This document shows positions 35,765 through 44,901 of a stretch of DNA of 58,934 nucleotides, one piece after another; position 1 is the first letter of the stretch, and the number at the start of each line of letters is the position of its first letter. Source of the stretch: JAEUMD01 sp044222395 (GTDB taxonomy: Bacteria; Pseudomonadota; Alphaproteobacteria; Rhizobiales; Hyphomicrobiaceae); NCBI GenBank assembly GCA_044222395.1, contig JBGANK010000018.1, forward strand, positions 1 through 58,934, in the 5' to 3' direction. Below the pieces are notes generated by a model. It saw only the letters and a list, made by a program, of their open reading frames with translations. It ran no database searches and was not told the DNA's origin. Made by a program: the position numbers and the translations under genes.

Positions 35765-35907
35765 TGAACTCGATTTGGATCGCGTAAATAAAACCTAACA
35801 AATCGTGAAAATCGCCGTTTTTGCATTAGTCAAGAAAACATTGCCGATTAGACGAAACGAACAACTTGCGATAAAAAATTCCTTACGCGGCCACTGAGGG
35901 CAATCTG

Positions 35908-36105
35908 TTGGTTTCGGACATGGAATGGGATGTGAAACGTCAGGGAGAAAAGTCGCACACATGGTACAGGCTCGGAGTATTCACTTGCTTGGCCTTGTCC
36001 GCGCTCGTCCTCTTGCAGGACCTGCTCCAGGCGCGCAATTCATTCCCTGCTAATGCCGAAACAACGATGCAACCTCAACCCGCCCCTGCTCGCCTCGAAC
36101 GCTGA
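35908..36105 (+). CDS. Small single-span membrane protein, unknown
   Basis: 65 residues. A TTG start at 35908 has GAGGG at the right distance (7 bases); an ATG at 35920 is the alternative. Residues about 20-41 (YRLGVFTCLALSALVLLQDL) form one membrane helix, followed by a short proline-rich tail. The region before it (35765-35900) is strikingly AT-rich for this genome, as expected of a promoter, and a strong terminator follows at 36137. Those two flanks make it a credible gene despite the lack of homology I can recognise. Confidence 0.5.
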   Translation: MVSDMEWDVKRQGEKSHTWYRLGVFTCLALSALVLLQDLLQARNSFPANAETTMQPQPAPARLER

Positions 36106-36136
36106 CCCCACACGACGCTGCTGCCTGCTACAACGC

Positions 36137-36171
36137 AATCCCCCTCCCGACTGGGAGGGGGATTTGTGTTT
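36137..36171 (+). terminator. Rho-independent terminator
   Basis: A perfect 12-base stem (36137-36148 and 36153-36164) with loop GACT, GC-rich in the stem and followed by TGTGTTT. It ends the small membrane-protein gene and, being palindromic with an AATC start, may also stop the leftward transporter transcript that ends at 36196. Confidence 0.8.
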
Positions 36172-36195
36172 CGGGGATATGCCGTCCGGCGGACA

Positions 36196-37119
36196 TCATG
36201 TCAGTCTTGTAAGAAGAACCCACCCCGTCACGAAAAGCGGCGAAAGCAGCGTCGAAATCAGGACCGCCCCGGATACGAAACGCGGCTGCCGGTCATATTC
36301 GGCGCAGAACAGCGCCAGCAGCACACCGACCGGGGTTGCTGCCGCAACGACATAAAGGTCCGTGAGGTCGTCTGGAATTCCAAGCCCGATCGCGAGCCCC
36401 CAGGTCGCCGCCGGCGCCAGCAGCAGCTTGAGGATCAGCACCAGGCTCATCGGCCCCGCCTGCACGTCGCCACGCTCCGTTCCGGCAAGCTGGGCGCCCA
36501 GCGCGAACAGTGCCAATGGCGGGAACGTCATGCCGATCAGCTCGAACGGCGTCGCGATGATCGGCGGCAGCCGGATCTCCAGCGCACGCAGCACCAGTCC
36601 GATGATCACCGCCGGCACCACCGGCGTCTCGAAGGCGGTCTTCAGACGCGACACCACGCCCTGCCCACTCTTCGCCGGCGCCAGCATCCACGCACCGACC
36701 GAGACGATGAGCACGGTCATCATCGATGTGATGACCGACTGGTGCACGATGAAATCTTCCGCAAATGCCAGCTTGACCAGCGGGATGCCGTAATTTCCGA
36801 CATTGGCATAGACCGTCGACATCACCAGGATCGACGTGAGTTCTGCCGACAGCCGGAACAGCTTCGCGATGGTCCATCCCAGCGCCATCAGCACCACGAA
36901 CTGAATCGCCGTGAAATAGATCGTCGGCAAGAGTTCGCCGATCGGCTGCCGCGCGGCCGACATGAAGTGCACCAGAAACGCCGGCATGATGACGAACATG
37001 AGCAGGCGGTTGAGAGTCGGCACATCGAGGTTCAACCGCCGCTGCGCGCCAAACCCCATGCCGACCAGCGCCACGATCGGCAGCGTCACCTGCATCAGGA
37101 TGTCAATGAAGAGCTGCAT
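36196..37119 (-). CDS. AEC family transporter (auxin efflux carrier type)
   Basis: 307 residues, almost entirely hydrophobic helices (about 8-10), with the two-half layout of the AEC/PIN-like family. ANVGNYGIPLVKLAF (about residues 108-122) is the family motif in the first half, and GLALFALGAQL-like text occurs in the second (PPLALFALGAQLAG). Members move malonate, malate or other weak organic acids in bacteria. Substrate unknown. It sits 92 bases downstream of the threonine ammonia-lyase gene on the same strand and could be co-transcribed with it. Confidence 0.88.
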   Translation of the reverse strand: MQLFIDILMQVTLPIVALVGMGFGAQRRLNLDVPTLNRLLMFVIMPAFLVHFMSAARQPIGELLPTIYFTAIQFVVLMALGWTIAKLFRLSAELTSILVMSTVYANVGNYGIPLVKLAFAEDFIVHQSVITSMMTVLIVSVGAWMLAPAKSGQGVVSRLKTAFETPVVPAVIIGLVLRALEIRLPPIIATPFELIGMTFPPLALFALGAQLAGTERGDVQAGPMSLVLILKLLLAPAATWGLAIGLGIPDDLTDLYVVAAATPVGVLLALFCAEYDRQPRFVSGAVLISTLLSPLFVTGWVLLTRLT

Positions 37120-37211
37120 CTGCCTCGCCCTACCACTGAAGCAGCGGGGCTGCTAGCACGACCCGCCACCCTGCGCCAACTGCTCCCTCCACGCCGCGAT
37201 AGTCACCAACC

Positions 37212-38447
37212 TCAGCGCGGGCCCTCGCTGCCCTTGAAGGAAACCGCATAGCCCGCCGCCTCGAGCCCGTGCACCACCCGTTTCAGATGCTCACGGTCGC
37301 GGGTCTCGATCACCACGTGAAGCTCGGCACCCTTCGCCGGCAGCGCCGTGAAGATCCGCTGATGATAAACCTCGACCACGTTGGCGCCCCCCTGGCCGAT
37401 CACCGCCGCCACCCGTGCCAACTGCCCCGGCCGGTCGGGAATGTCGATCGACAGCTGCGTCAGCCGGCCGTCGCGCGCGAGACCCCGCGTCAACACGGAA
37501 GCAAGCAGCCGCGTGTCGATGTTGCCGCCAGACAGCACGAGCCCGATCCGCTTGCCTTTGAAGCGCCCGGCATCGGCCAGGACCGCGGCGAGCCCAACGG
37601 CCCCGGCACCTTCCACCACCGTCTTTTCGATCTGCATGAGCATGCTCAAGGCGCGTTCGATATCGGCTTCCTCGACCAGCACGATGTCGTCGACGAGGTC
37701 GCGCACGTGCTCCGTCGTGATCCGGCCCGGCGCCTTCACCGCGATGCCTTCCGCAAGGCTGTCGCCGCGCATGGGCAGATCCTGCCCCTTGATCGCGTTG
37801 TACATCGATGGATAGAGCCGCGCCTGCACGCCCACCACCGCGATTGTCGGTTTCAGAGCCTTTGCCGCGACCGCAATGCCCGAGATGAGCCCGCCACCAC
37901 CGATCGGCACGACGATGACATCGAGGTCCGGCACCGCAGCCAGCATCTCCAGGCCGATAGTGCCCTGGCCGGCAATCACCAGCGGATCATCGTAGGGGTG
38001 CACGAAGGTGAGATTCCGCTCGCTGCAAATTGCATGGGCATGCGCGGCAGCCTGCTCCAGGCTCTCTCCGGCCAGCACCACTTCGGCACCGAGCACGCGC
38101 GTGTTCTCCGCTTTGATCGTCGGCGTTGTCTCCGGCATGACGATCGTCGCCGGGATTCCCAGACGCTGGCAGTGATAGGCGACGCCCTGCGCGTGGTTTC
38201 CCGCCGACATCGTGATGACGCCTCGCGCACGCTCGGTCTCCGCCAACGCCGAAAGCCGGTTGAGGGCGCCACGTTCCTTGAACGACCCGGTGAACTGCAG
38301 GTTCTCGAACTTGAGCCATACCTCAGCTCCGATCATCGCCGAAAGAGTGCGGCTGTGATCGAAGCTCGTCGCAACAACAGAACCCTGGAGCCGCCGCTGC
38401 GCCGCCTCCACATCAGCCGGGCTGACGCGCCCCGCGCGATCGGACAT
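37212..38447 (-). CDS. ilvA: Threonine ammonia-lyase (threonine dehydratase)
   Basis: 411 residues from the ATG at 38447, supported by GGAGAGG upstream. The PLP lysine is in FTGSFKERGA (about residues 52-61). A serine/glycine loop SAGNHAQG binds the cofactor phosphate region, and VPIGGGGLISG follows. The C-terminal part (about 330-410) is an ACT-like regulatory domain. The short form with one ACT domain is the catabolic/TdcB-like or actinobacterial IlvA type, so the symbol is approximate. It converts threonine to 2-oxobutyrate and ammonia. Confidence 0.88.
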   Translation of the reverse strand: MSDRAGRVSPADVEAAQRRLQGSVVATSFDHSRTLSAMIGAEVWLKFENLQFTGSFKERGALNRLSALAETERARGVITMSAGNHAQGVAYHCQRLGIPATIVMPETTPTIKAENTRVLGAEVVLAGESLEQAAAHAHAICSERNLTFVHPYDDPLVIAGQGTIGLEMLAAVPDLDVIVVPIGGGGLISGIAVAAKALKPTIAVVGVQARLYPSMYNAIKGQDLPMRGDSLAEGIAVKAPGRITTEHVRDLVDDIVLVEEADIERALSMLMQIEKTVVEGAGAVGLAAVLADAGRFKGKRIGLVLSGGNIDTRLLASVLTRGLARDGRLTQLSIDIPDRPGQLARVAAVIGQGGANVVEVYHQRIFTALPAKGAELHVVIETRDREHLKRVVHGLEAAGYAVSFKGSEGPR

Positions 38448-38684
38448 GCTGACCTCTCCAGTGCCTTTTCGCATTAGCTGTCGCTCCCCAACGCGGTCGA
38501 TTGGCCCATTCGGCACTGCGACTTATCCGGTCTCGGCCAGTCCCGCAAATCCGCTACCGCCGCAACTGGCCGCGCGGGGTTTTTTGATGGCCTGCCCGGC
38601 TTGGCTTCGATAAGACACCGCAACATGCGCTCGCAAGCCGGAAGCTGACGCGAGCACCAAGGCAAGTAGGATGGAGGAATTCAC

Positions 38685-39575
38685 ATGGCGAAGGTGGCTT
38701 GGATCGGTCTGGGCGTGATGGGATACCCCATGGCGGGCCATATCCTCAAGAAGGGCGGACACGAGCTCGTCGTCTACAACCGCACCCTCGCCAAGGCGGA
38801 ACAGTGGGTCGCCCAGCACGGATCGGGCCGCGCCGCCGCAACTCCAGTGGCCGCCGCCGATGGCGCCGACTTCGTCTTCTCCTGCGTCGGCAATGACGAC
38901 GACCTGCGCGCCGTCACCATCGGCAAGGATGGCGCATTCTCAGGCATGAAGAAGGGCGCCGTCTTCATCGACAACACCACCGCGTCAGCCAACGTCGCAC
39001 GCGAACTCGATGCCGCCGCCAACTCTTCGGGCTTCGGCTTTCTCGACGCACCCGTCTCGGGCGGTCAAGCCGGCGCGGAGAATGGCCAGCTCACCGTCAT
39101 GGTCGGCGGCAGCAAGGATGTATTCGAGCGCGCCAAACCTGTGATCGCGCACTTCGCCCGCATGGTGAACCTGATCGGCCCATCGGGCGCCGGGCAGCTC
39201 ACCAAGATGGTCAACCAGATTTGCATTGCCGGATTGGTGCAGGGCCTCGCCGAGGGCTTGCACATGGCGGCCAAGGCCGGCCTCGACGTTCCAGCCGTCA
39301 TGGACACGATCTCCAAGGGCGCCGCCCAGTCCTGGCAGATGGACAACCGCTGGAAGACCATGGCCGATGGCAAGTTCGACTTCGGTTTCGCCGTCGACTG
39401 GATGCGCAAGGATCTCGGCATCTGCCTCGACGAGGCACGCCGCAATGGCGCCAGCCTGCCTGTCACGGCACTCGTCGACCAGTTCTATTCCGAGGTGCAG
39501 CGCATGGGCGGCAAGAGATGGGACACATCGAGCCTGATCGCGCGTCTCAACAATGCCGATGCGAAGAAGGCGTGA
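38685..39575 (+). CDS. NAD(P)-dependent beta-hydroxyacid dehydrogenase (3-hydroxyisobutyrate dehydrogenase-like)
   Basis: 296 residues; ATG with GGAGG upstream. The Rossmann motif GLGVMGYPMAGH opens the protein. The substrate-binding segment DAPVSGGQAGAENGQLTVMVGG (about 124-145) and the catalytic lysine in GQLTKMVNQI are typical. Family members act on 3-hydroxyisobutyrate, tartronate semialdehyde, or glyoxylate/succinic semialdehyde; residues alone do not separate these. Full-length, divergent from ilvA. Confidence 0.9.
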   Translation: MAKVAWIGLGVMGYPMAGHILKKGGHELVVYNRTLAKAEQWVAQHGSGRAAATPVAAADGADFVFSCVGNDDDLRAVTIGKDGAFSGMKKGAVFIDNTTASANVARELDAAANSSGFGFLDAPVSGGQAGAENGQLTVMVGGSKDVFERAKPVIAHFARMVNLIGPSGAGQLTKMVNQICIAGLVQGLAEGLHMAAKAGLDVPAVMDTISKGAAQSWQMDNRWKTMADGKFDFGFAVDWMRKDLGICLDEARRNGASLPVTALVDQFYSEVQRMGGKRWDTSSLIARLNNADAKKA

Positions 39576-39589
39576 GTGGCGCGCGCACT

Positions 39590-39716
39590 TTCCTTCTCCC
39601 TTAAGGGAGAAGGTGGCGCGAAGCGCCCGATGAGGGGGGAGCCACGCCGCCTGTGTTCCCATTCGTTACAAGGCCCCTCACCTGCCTGCCGGCATCCTCT
39701 CCCCGAGGGTGAGGAC
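39590..39716. repeat. REP-like palindromic repeat cluster
   Basis: A perfect 22-base palindrome, CCTTCTCCC-TTAA-GGGAGAAGG, at 39592-39613 is followed by a second small hairpin GGCGC-GAA-GCGCC (39615-39627) and a third imperfect pair CCTCACC...GGTGAGG (39676-39714). The same motif family recurs at 50066-50215. Such units are common between genes in Hyphomicrobiales. It lies between two rightward genes and could stop or protect the first transcript. Confidence 0.75.
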
Positions 39717-39760
39717 CGTTGTCATTGACGAACGAGCAATCGGAAAGGAGCGGCACTTCA

Positions 39761-40180
<420 letters not shown>

Positions 40181-40321
40181 CACAACTGCCCGCGGCGTGA
40201 CGATCCACGCCGCGCAAGCAACCGCCGTGTGACTGCAGACGTCCGCCACGCGCCACCAGATCGAACGCAGCGGGCGCGATGATGACCACGAGCGCGCACG
40301 ACATCCGCGACCGCGACGGCA

Positions 40322-40810
40322 TCAGCTCTTCACGGACTCCTTTTCCGTGACCACGAACGTCAGCGGCAGCTCGGTGGTGTACTTGATCTGCTCCATCGCG
40401 AAAGCCGAGGATACCTTGGCAATTTCGATGCGGCTGATCAGCCGCTTGTAGAAGCTGTCATAGGCGGAGATGTCGGGCACCACGACGCGAAGCAGATAAT
40501 CGACGTCACCTGACATGCGATAGAACTCCACCACCTCGGGGAAGTCGCCCACGGCGCTATGGAACTTCTCCAGCCAGGCAAGTGAGTGCTGGTCGGTCTT
40601 GATCGACACGAACACAGTCACGCCGGCGTTCACCTTGACCGGATCGAGCACGGCGACCCGGCGCTGGATGACACCGGCCTCCTCCAGCTTCTGCATCCGC
40701 CGCCAGCAGGGCGTAGTCGACAGACCTACCTCCTTACCGATCTCGGCCACCGGCCGGGTGCAGTCTTGTTGCAGCAGCCTGAGGATCTTGACGTCCATGT
40801 CGTCGAGCAT
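40322..40810 (-). CDS. Lrp/AsnC family transcriptional regulator
   Basis: 162 residues from the ATG at 40810 (GGAG upstream). The N-terminal helix-turn-helix is at about 1-60, with LLQQDCTRPVAEIGKEVGLS then CWRRMQKLEEAGVI. The C-terminal RAM ligand-binding/oligomer domain has GDVDYLLRVVVPD and the terminal strands. It binds amino acids and acts on nearby or global promoters. It is divergent from the gene at 41100 across a 290-base gap that includes long T and A runs (40860-40920), a likely control region for one or both. Confidence 0.9.
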   Translation of the reverse strand: MLDDMDVKILRLLQQDCTRPVAEIGKEVGLSTTPCWRRMQKLEEAGVIQRRVAVLDPVKVNAGVTVFVSIKTDQHSLAWLEKFHSAVGDFPEVVEFYRMSGDVDYLLRVVVPDISAYDSFYKRLISRIEIAKVSSAFAMEQIKYTTELPLTFVVTEKESVKS

Positions 40811-41099
40811 GACGAGGCTCCAAGGAAAGAATATCGTTCCGCTGAGCCAAGATTGATAGATTGGTTTTTTGTAAAGTCCACCGATTTCACGACTGTTTGG
40901 TATTTTTTTTCGTTCCTTAGGTCGGACCCCCTTGGAATCTTGTATTCCTCCCGGCATATTCTCAATCATCGTAGTCCGCGTTCCGCCGAGGCCGCGGTTG
41001 CACTTGAAACGACACGACGAGACCAGAAAGCCAGGGCTCTCGGGCCTGCCCACGAAGCAAAGAACGCAAGCATAGACAAACACTTAAGGTCGCCGCAAG

Positions 41100-41606
41100 A
41101 TGCAAGATATCGTCTATCTGACCCCCAATTTCGCGGTGACTGGCGAATTGTCCGTTGCGGATTTTGCGCTGGCGGCAAAGCAGGGCTTCAAGGCCATCCT
41201 GAACAACCGTCCGGACGGCGAGGAAGAAGGCCAGCTCACCGGCGCTTCGGAAGCAGAGCACGCCTGGCAGGCTGGCCTGCGCTATCGGTTCCTGCCGCTC
41301 GATAAGCACGAGCTTTTCACCGATCCGGTCGTGGAAGGCATGATTTCCGCCCTGTCCGAACTCGACGGACCCATTCTCGCCCACTGCAAGTCCGGCCTGC
41401 GCTGCGCCATCGTCTGGGCTGCGGCGAGCGCCCGCTCGGTGCCGGTCGACGACGTTCTGGCCACATTGGAGAAGGCCGGGCAGGAACTCGATTTTCTCCG
41501 CGACGAACTCGACGCCCAGGCCGATCGTCGTCATTGGATGCCCGAGCCTTACGCACATTCGGCTGCAACCACCGCGCAGCCCGCTGAATCGGAGCTTGCC
41601 GCATGA
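41100..41606 (+). CDS. DUF442/TIGR01244 beta-lactamase-hydrolase-like phosphatase domain protein
   Basis: 168 residues. The fold is a cysteine phosphatase-like domain of the TIGR01244 (BLH) family: FAVTGELSVADFALAAKQGFKAILNNRPDGE at the start is the recognisable family N-terminus, and ILAHCKSGLRC (about residues 96-106) is the P-loop with cysteine and arginine. In other bacteria it is fused to a persulfide dioxygenase-type hydrolase and linked to sulfide detoxification; here it stands alone. A repressor role for the divergent Lrp gene is possible but not shown. Confidence 0.85.
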   Translation: MQDIVYLTPNFAVTGELSVADFALAAKQGFKAILNNRPDGEEEGQLTGASEAEHAWQAGLRYRFLPLDKHELFTDPVVEGMISALSELDGPILAHCKSGLRCAIVWAAASARSVPVDDVLATLEKAGQELDFLRDELDAQADRRHWMPEPYAHSAATTAQPAESELAA

Positions 41607-41632
41607 GCACCATGTCCTGGTGTCGTGATCGA

Positions 41633-41688
41633 GATCGAGAAGTCCGCCTCGCAACCCGGTCACAAAGTATGGTGCGGACTTCTCGATC
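41633..41688. repeat. Long inverted repeat downstream of the BLH-like gene
   Basis: A perfect 15-base inverted repeat (41633-41647 and 41674-41688) flanks a 26-base loop. It lies 27 bases after the stop at 41606. There is no T run directly after it, so it is either a terminator with a weak tail, or a small mobile palindrome. Confidence 0.6.
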
Positions 41689-41841
41689 ATCACACTAGCC
41701 GCTGCCGCGGACCACATGAACCACACCCAATGTTGGAGATGCTAACCGCTCGCGCTCCTCTCGAGTTTGCTCCCGTCTCCGATGCCCTGGCCTGAGAACG
41801 ACAGTCGTAACCGCCTCCGCCTCGGGAAGCGACTGCCGATC

Positions 41842-42537
41842 TCAGGCCGTCAGGCGTTCGACCTCCAGCTTGAGCGCTGGTAGTAGCTCCTCTTCAAACC
41901 ACGGATTGGCCTTCAGCCACGCATTGTTGCGCCAAGACGGGTGCGGCAAGGGAAACAGGCGCGGTCGCCGTTGCACCTGCAGAACGCGCCGCCAATCGCG
42001 AACTGTTGCGGTCAGGCTTGCCCCTCGTTCATTGCCCAGGTGCCAGGCCTGCGCATACTGGCCAACGAGCAAGATGAGCTCGACATTCGGCAGCGCCTCG
42101 AAAACACGGCCGCGCCACAGCGGCGCACATTCCCGTCGCGGCGGCAGATCGCCCCCCTTCGCATCGGTTCCCGGGAAACACAATCCCATCGGTACGATCG
42201 CCAACCGCCGCGCGTCATAGAAAACGTCCGGACCGGTCCCCATCCAGGCCCGCAGGCGGTCACCCGAAGGATCGGTGAAAGGCCTGCCTGAAGCGTGCAC
42301 GCGCGTGCCTGGCGCCTGCCCGGCGATTGCCAACCGCGCTCGGCCGTCGACCTGCAGCACGGGCCTAGGCTCATGCGTAAGCGGTCTGCCAGTCGGCGTT
42401 TCGCGGCACACCCGGCACGCGCGGATGTCCGCGACTAGCGTGTCCAGCGCAGCCGAATTCGACTGCGGCGGGTTCGAAGCCTGCGCAGTCCGCGCTTGAC
42501 GCTTCCTTACGCCTGGCTTTGCCACATCATGCCCCAC
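41842..42537 (-). CDS. Uracil-DNA glycosylase superfamily protein
   Basis: About 231 residues from a GTG at 42537; the longer frame overlaps the neighbour and adds unlikely arginine/cysteine-rich sequence. It belongs to COG1573-type UDG-like proteins: ACRVCRETPTGRPLTHEPRP at the N-terminus, GQAPGTRVHASGRPFTDPSGDRLRAW as the active loop region, and LFPLPHPSWRNNAWL near the C-terminus. Only some of the iron-sulfur cysteines of the classical family-4 enzymes are visible (CRVC). Catalytic activity on uracil is therefore uncertain. It is 46 bases downstream of the metallo-hydrolase gene. Confidence 0.75.
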   Translation of the reverse strand: MGHDVAKPGVRKRQARTAQASNPPQSNSAALDTLVADIRACRVCRETPTGRPLTHEPRPVLQVDGRARLAIAGQAPGTRVHASGRPFTDPSGDRLRAWMGTGPDVFYDARRLAIVPMGLCFPGTDAKGGDLPPRRECAPLWRGRVFEALPNVELILLVGQYAQAWHLGNERGASLTATVRDWRRVLQVQRRPRLFPLPHPSWRNNAWLKANPWFEEELLPALKLEVERLTA

Positions 42538-42583
42538 GCGCGAGAAGCGCCAACGCAACCACAGGCCCTTGCACGACCTGTTC

Positions 42584-43327
42584 TCACAGATCGAACGACA
42601 GGCCGTCCTCTGAAACAACCACGCGCGGCGCGCTGATGTCACGCCGCCGCTGCAGCATGGCACTGCTCATGTGGGTCAGCATGATGCGTTTCGCATCGAG
42701 CCGTTCGAGATTCTCCTCGATTACGCGCCAGTTCATGTGATACCGCGCGGGCTCCTCGTAGCCATAGCATTCCGTGATGTAGAGATCGGCCCCGGACGCC
42801 ACCTCCACCAGCGAATCGACCCACTCGCTGTCGCCGGAAAAGCCGATCACCTTGCCGGCGGTCTCGATCCGCAATCCGTAGGACGGTGCTCCCGAAGGGT
42901 GGCGCACCGGATAGGGCGTCGCGGTGACCCCGTTGACGGTGATCGATTCGCGTTCCTTGAAGACGTGCCAGGAAAGCTGATGCAGCGGCGGCTTGGCCGT
43001 GGCTCCTGGAAAAAGCGCCTCCGCCGCGGCCCGGTAGCGGTCGTCGATACCTTCAGGTCCCACGATCGTCAGCGGCGCGACCCGGTGCGACACGTGTTGC
43101 GCATGCAGCAGCCACCACACCAGACCGGAAAAGTGGTCGCCATGCAGGTGCGAAATGAAGATCGTACCGACCCGGTTGGGATCAAGCCCACGCCCGAGCA
43201 GCCCCAGCAAAGCCGTTGCGCCGCAATCGATCAGGAATTCCTGCTCGGCGCTCTTGACGTGGAAGCACGTCTGCAAACGCCCGCCCGAGCCGAACGCATC
43301 GCCCGAGCCGATGACAGTCAGTCTCAT
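42584..43327 (-). CDS. MBL-fold metallo-hydrolase (RNase Z-like)
   Basis: 247 residues from the ATG at 43327 with AGGGG upstream. The HLHGDH metal motif (SHLHGDHFSGLV) sits at about residues 58-69. Further metal ligands are in GFSGDSEWVDS (aspartate) and ITECYGYEEPARYHMNW, LTHMSSAML (histidine). The family includes RNase Z, arylsulfatases and PqqB-like proteins; no exosite for tRNA is evident, so the substrate is open. Ordinary, complete gene. Confidence 0.87.
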   Translation of the reverse strand: MRLTVIGSGDAFGSGGRLQTCFHVKSAEQEFLIDCGATALLGLLGRGLDPNRVGTIFISHLHGDHFSGLVWWLLHAQHVSHRVAPLTIVGPEGIDDRYRAAAEALFPGATAKPPLHQLSWHVFKERESITVNGVTATPYPVRHPSGAPSYGLRIETAGKVIGFSGDSEWVDSLVEVASGADLYITECYGYEEPARYHMNWRVIEENLERLDAKRIMLTHMSSAMLQRRRDISAPRVVVSEDGLSFDL

Positions 43328-43525
43328 CGACACCCCTGAATTTGTCGTCTCCCTGACCGTCCTGGGTACACCAATCCTCCGCCCAGCGCTGTTCCGTATG
43401 GAACAACCGAACCCCAAAATCGCAAGAAATCGTGCTTACGCTGACGCGGCCTGGACGATCAAGCCAGCAAATCCGGTCCTGCGAACTGGTCCAAAGGGGA
43501 ACCATCTGGTTGTGACAATGACCTG

Positions 43526-44137
43526 TCACGCCAACGCACTTGGCCGCTGCGACACCTCCCGATACCAGCGGCCCAGCCCCACCAACGCCGCCGGCATGGC
43601 GATTCTCGCAGGCTTCATGTAATCGATAGCGACCATTGCCGTGATGTCGGCGATCGAAAAGTCCTCTCCGGCTAGAAACCGGCTCCGATTCAACTGCCCA
43701 TCAAATAACGCAAGCACCTCCAAAGCTTTAGCCATGTTTGCCTCGCCCCAGTCGGCAACTTGAGGCACTTCCAGGTGGGCCATTTTCGGGTTCAGATGAC
43801 GGAATGCCTGGGTGACGTGAAACCACAAGCCGAGGTCCGCGCGCCGCTGCCACATCTCGACCGTCGCCCGGCCAACCGCCCCCACGCCAAACAAGGGCGG
43901 CTCAGGCTGAATCTCCTCGAAGTACCGGCAAATCGCCACCGACTCCGCGATCACCGTGCCATCGTCGAGCACCAGCACCGGCACCCGCTGGAACGGGTTC
44001 AGGACCGTGAAAGCCGCTTGCTTGAGCTCCCCTGCCATCAGATCGCGCTGTTCGAATGGCACCGAGATCCCCTTCTCGGCCAGGAAGATGCGCACGCGCC
44101 GCGGATTGGGGGCCGTGCGTGTCTCGATGATTTTCAT
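43526..44137 (-). CDS. Glutathione S-transferase family protein
   Basis: 203 residues from the ATG at 44137; an ATG at 44167 would add 10 residues. The thioredoxin-like N-domain opens MKIIETRTAPNPRRVRIFL, with the cis-proline segment FQRVPVLVLDDG and the glutathione-contact ESVAICRYFEE. The helical C-domain follows. The usual Ser/Cys/Tyr near residue 9 is not obvious. Function likely detoxification or disulfide reduction; not resolvable further. Confidence 0.88.
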   Translation of the reverse strand: MKIIETRTAPNPRRVRIFLAEKGISVPFEQRDLMAGELKQAAFTVLNPFQRVPVLVLDDGTVIAESVAICRYFEEIQPEPPLFGVGAVGRATVEMWQRRADLGLWFHVTQAFRHLNPKMAHLEVPQVADWGEANMAKALEVLALFDGQLNRSRFLAGEDFSIADITAMVAIDYMKPARIAMPAALVGLGRWYREVSQRPSALA

Positions 44138-44182
44138 AGGACCAAGCTTTGGATCGTTCGCCGACATAGCAGCACCATACGC

Positions 44183-44749
44183 CTACTGACCAATTCCTCT
44201 CTCACGTCGCCAGTCACGCGGCTGCTGGAACTCTCCCGACCACAGCCCACGCCGCGCCTTCTGCGCCTCCCGTTGCTCGTCCATGTAGGCGCCATAGGAC
44301 ACTGCCATGCCGCTCTCCACCATCGCCGCGTTGAGCGAACGCCCGTCCGCCGAGCACCGTCCAAGATGCCGGTCGTGCTTGTCGCGCTCGTCGCTCTCGC
44401 ACACGACCTGGCGGCCGCCAATGAGCTGCTGAAGGGTAGTCCTGGATACGTCTCCACAAGGCCAATCCTCGTTCCCGCGCCGGCAGCTCTGCTGCCCCTC
44501 CGGAGCGTCGATGCCCTTCAGTCGAACCTCGCCGCCAGCCACTCGCAAGCTGTCGCCGTCTATAACCTTGGCAAAGCCAGTCAGCGTCTCCACTCCGCCC
44601 CGGCCGGTAACGGTTCCGGTGAGCTTCGATTCGATACGCCCCACCACCACGACGAGCAAGATGAGGACGGCTATGAGCGCCAAACGCAACCACGGACGAC
44701 GCGACAGCAAGTGCTCGAGTTGGCCTTGCAAGGATTGCCTGAATTGCAC
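44183..44749 (-). CDS. Thermonuclease (SNase-like) family protein, membrane-anchored
   Basis: 188 residues from a GTG at 44749. An N-terminal membrane helix at about 20-40 (WLRLALIAVLILLVVVVG) anchors it, with the nuclease domain outside. Domain features are VIDGDSLRVAGGEVRLKGIDAPEGQQSC, with the arginine and aspartate of the SNase active site, and later LGRCSADGRSLNAAMVESGMAV. Such proteins cut DNA and RNA with calcium. It is 45 bases upstream of the GST gene, same strand. Confidence 0.85.
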   Translation of the reverse strand: MQFRQSLQGQLEHLLSRRPWLRLALIAVLILLVVVVGRIESKLTGTVTGRGGVETLTGFAKVIDGDSLRVAGGEVRLKGIDAPEGQQSCRRGNEDWPCGDVSRTTLQQLIGGRQVVCESDERDKHDRHLGRCSADGRSLNAAMVESGMAVSYGAYMDEQREAQKARRGLWSGEFQQPRDWRRERGIGQ

Positions 44750-44901
44750 CGTTCATAAACCCTAAGTTAGCGAATTGGACCGACATTAACCGACACATTG
44801 GGGTGGTGTGCCAGCACCATCCCGCCTTTCCAATGCGACCGCCGACACTCGTTTGCAAGTGTGGTGCGGGCCTCGCATGCCGGCGCAAGACGACCAAGCG
44901 G

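Noticed and set aside
38540..38590. Hairpin with a T run on the plus strand between ilvA and the dehydrogenase gene
   Set aside because: The stem is short and imperfect, and no plus-strand gene ends there, so a terminator or attenuator cannot be supported.
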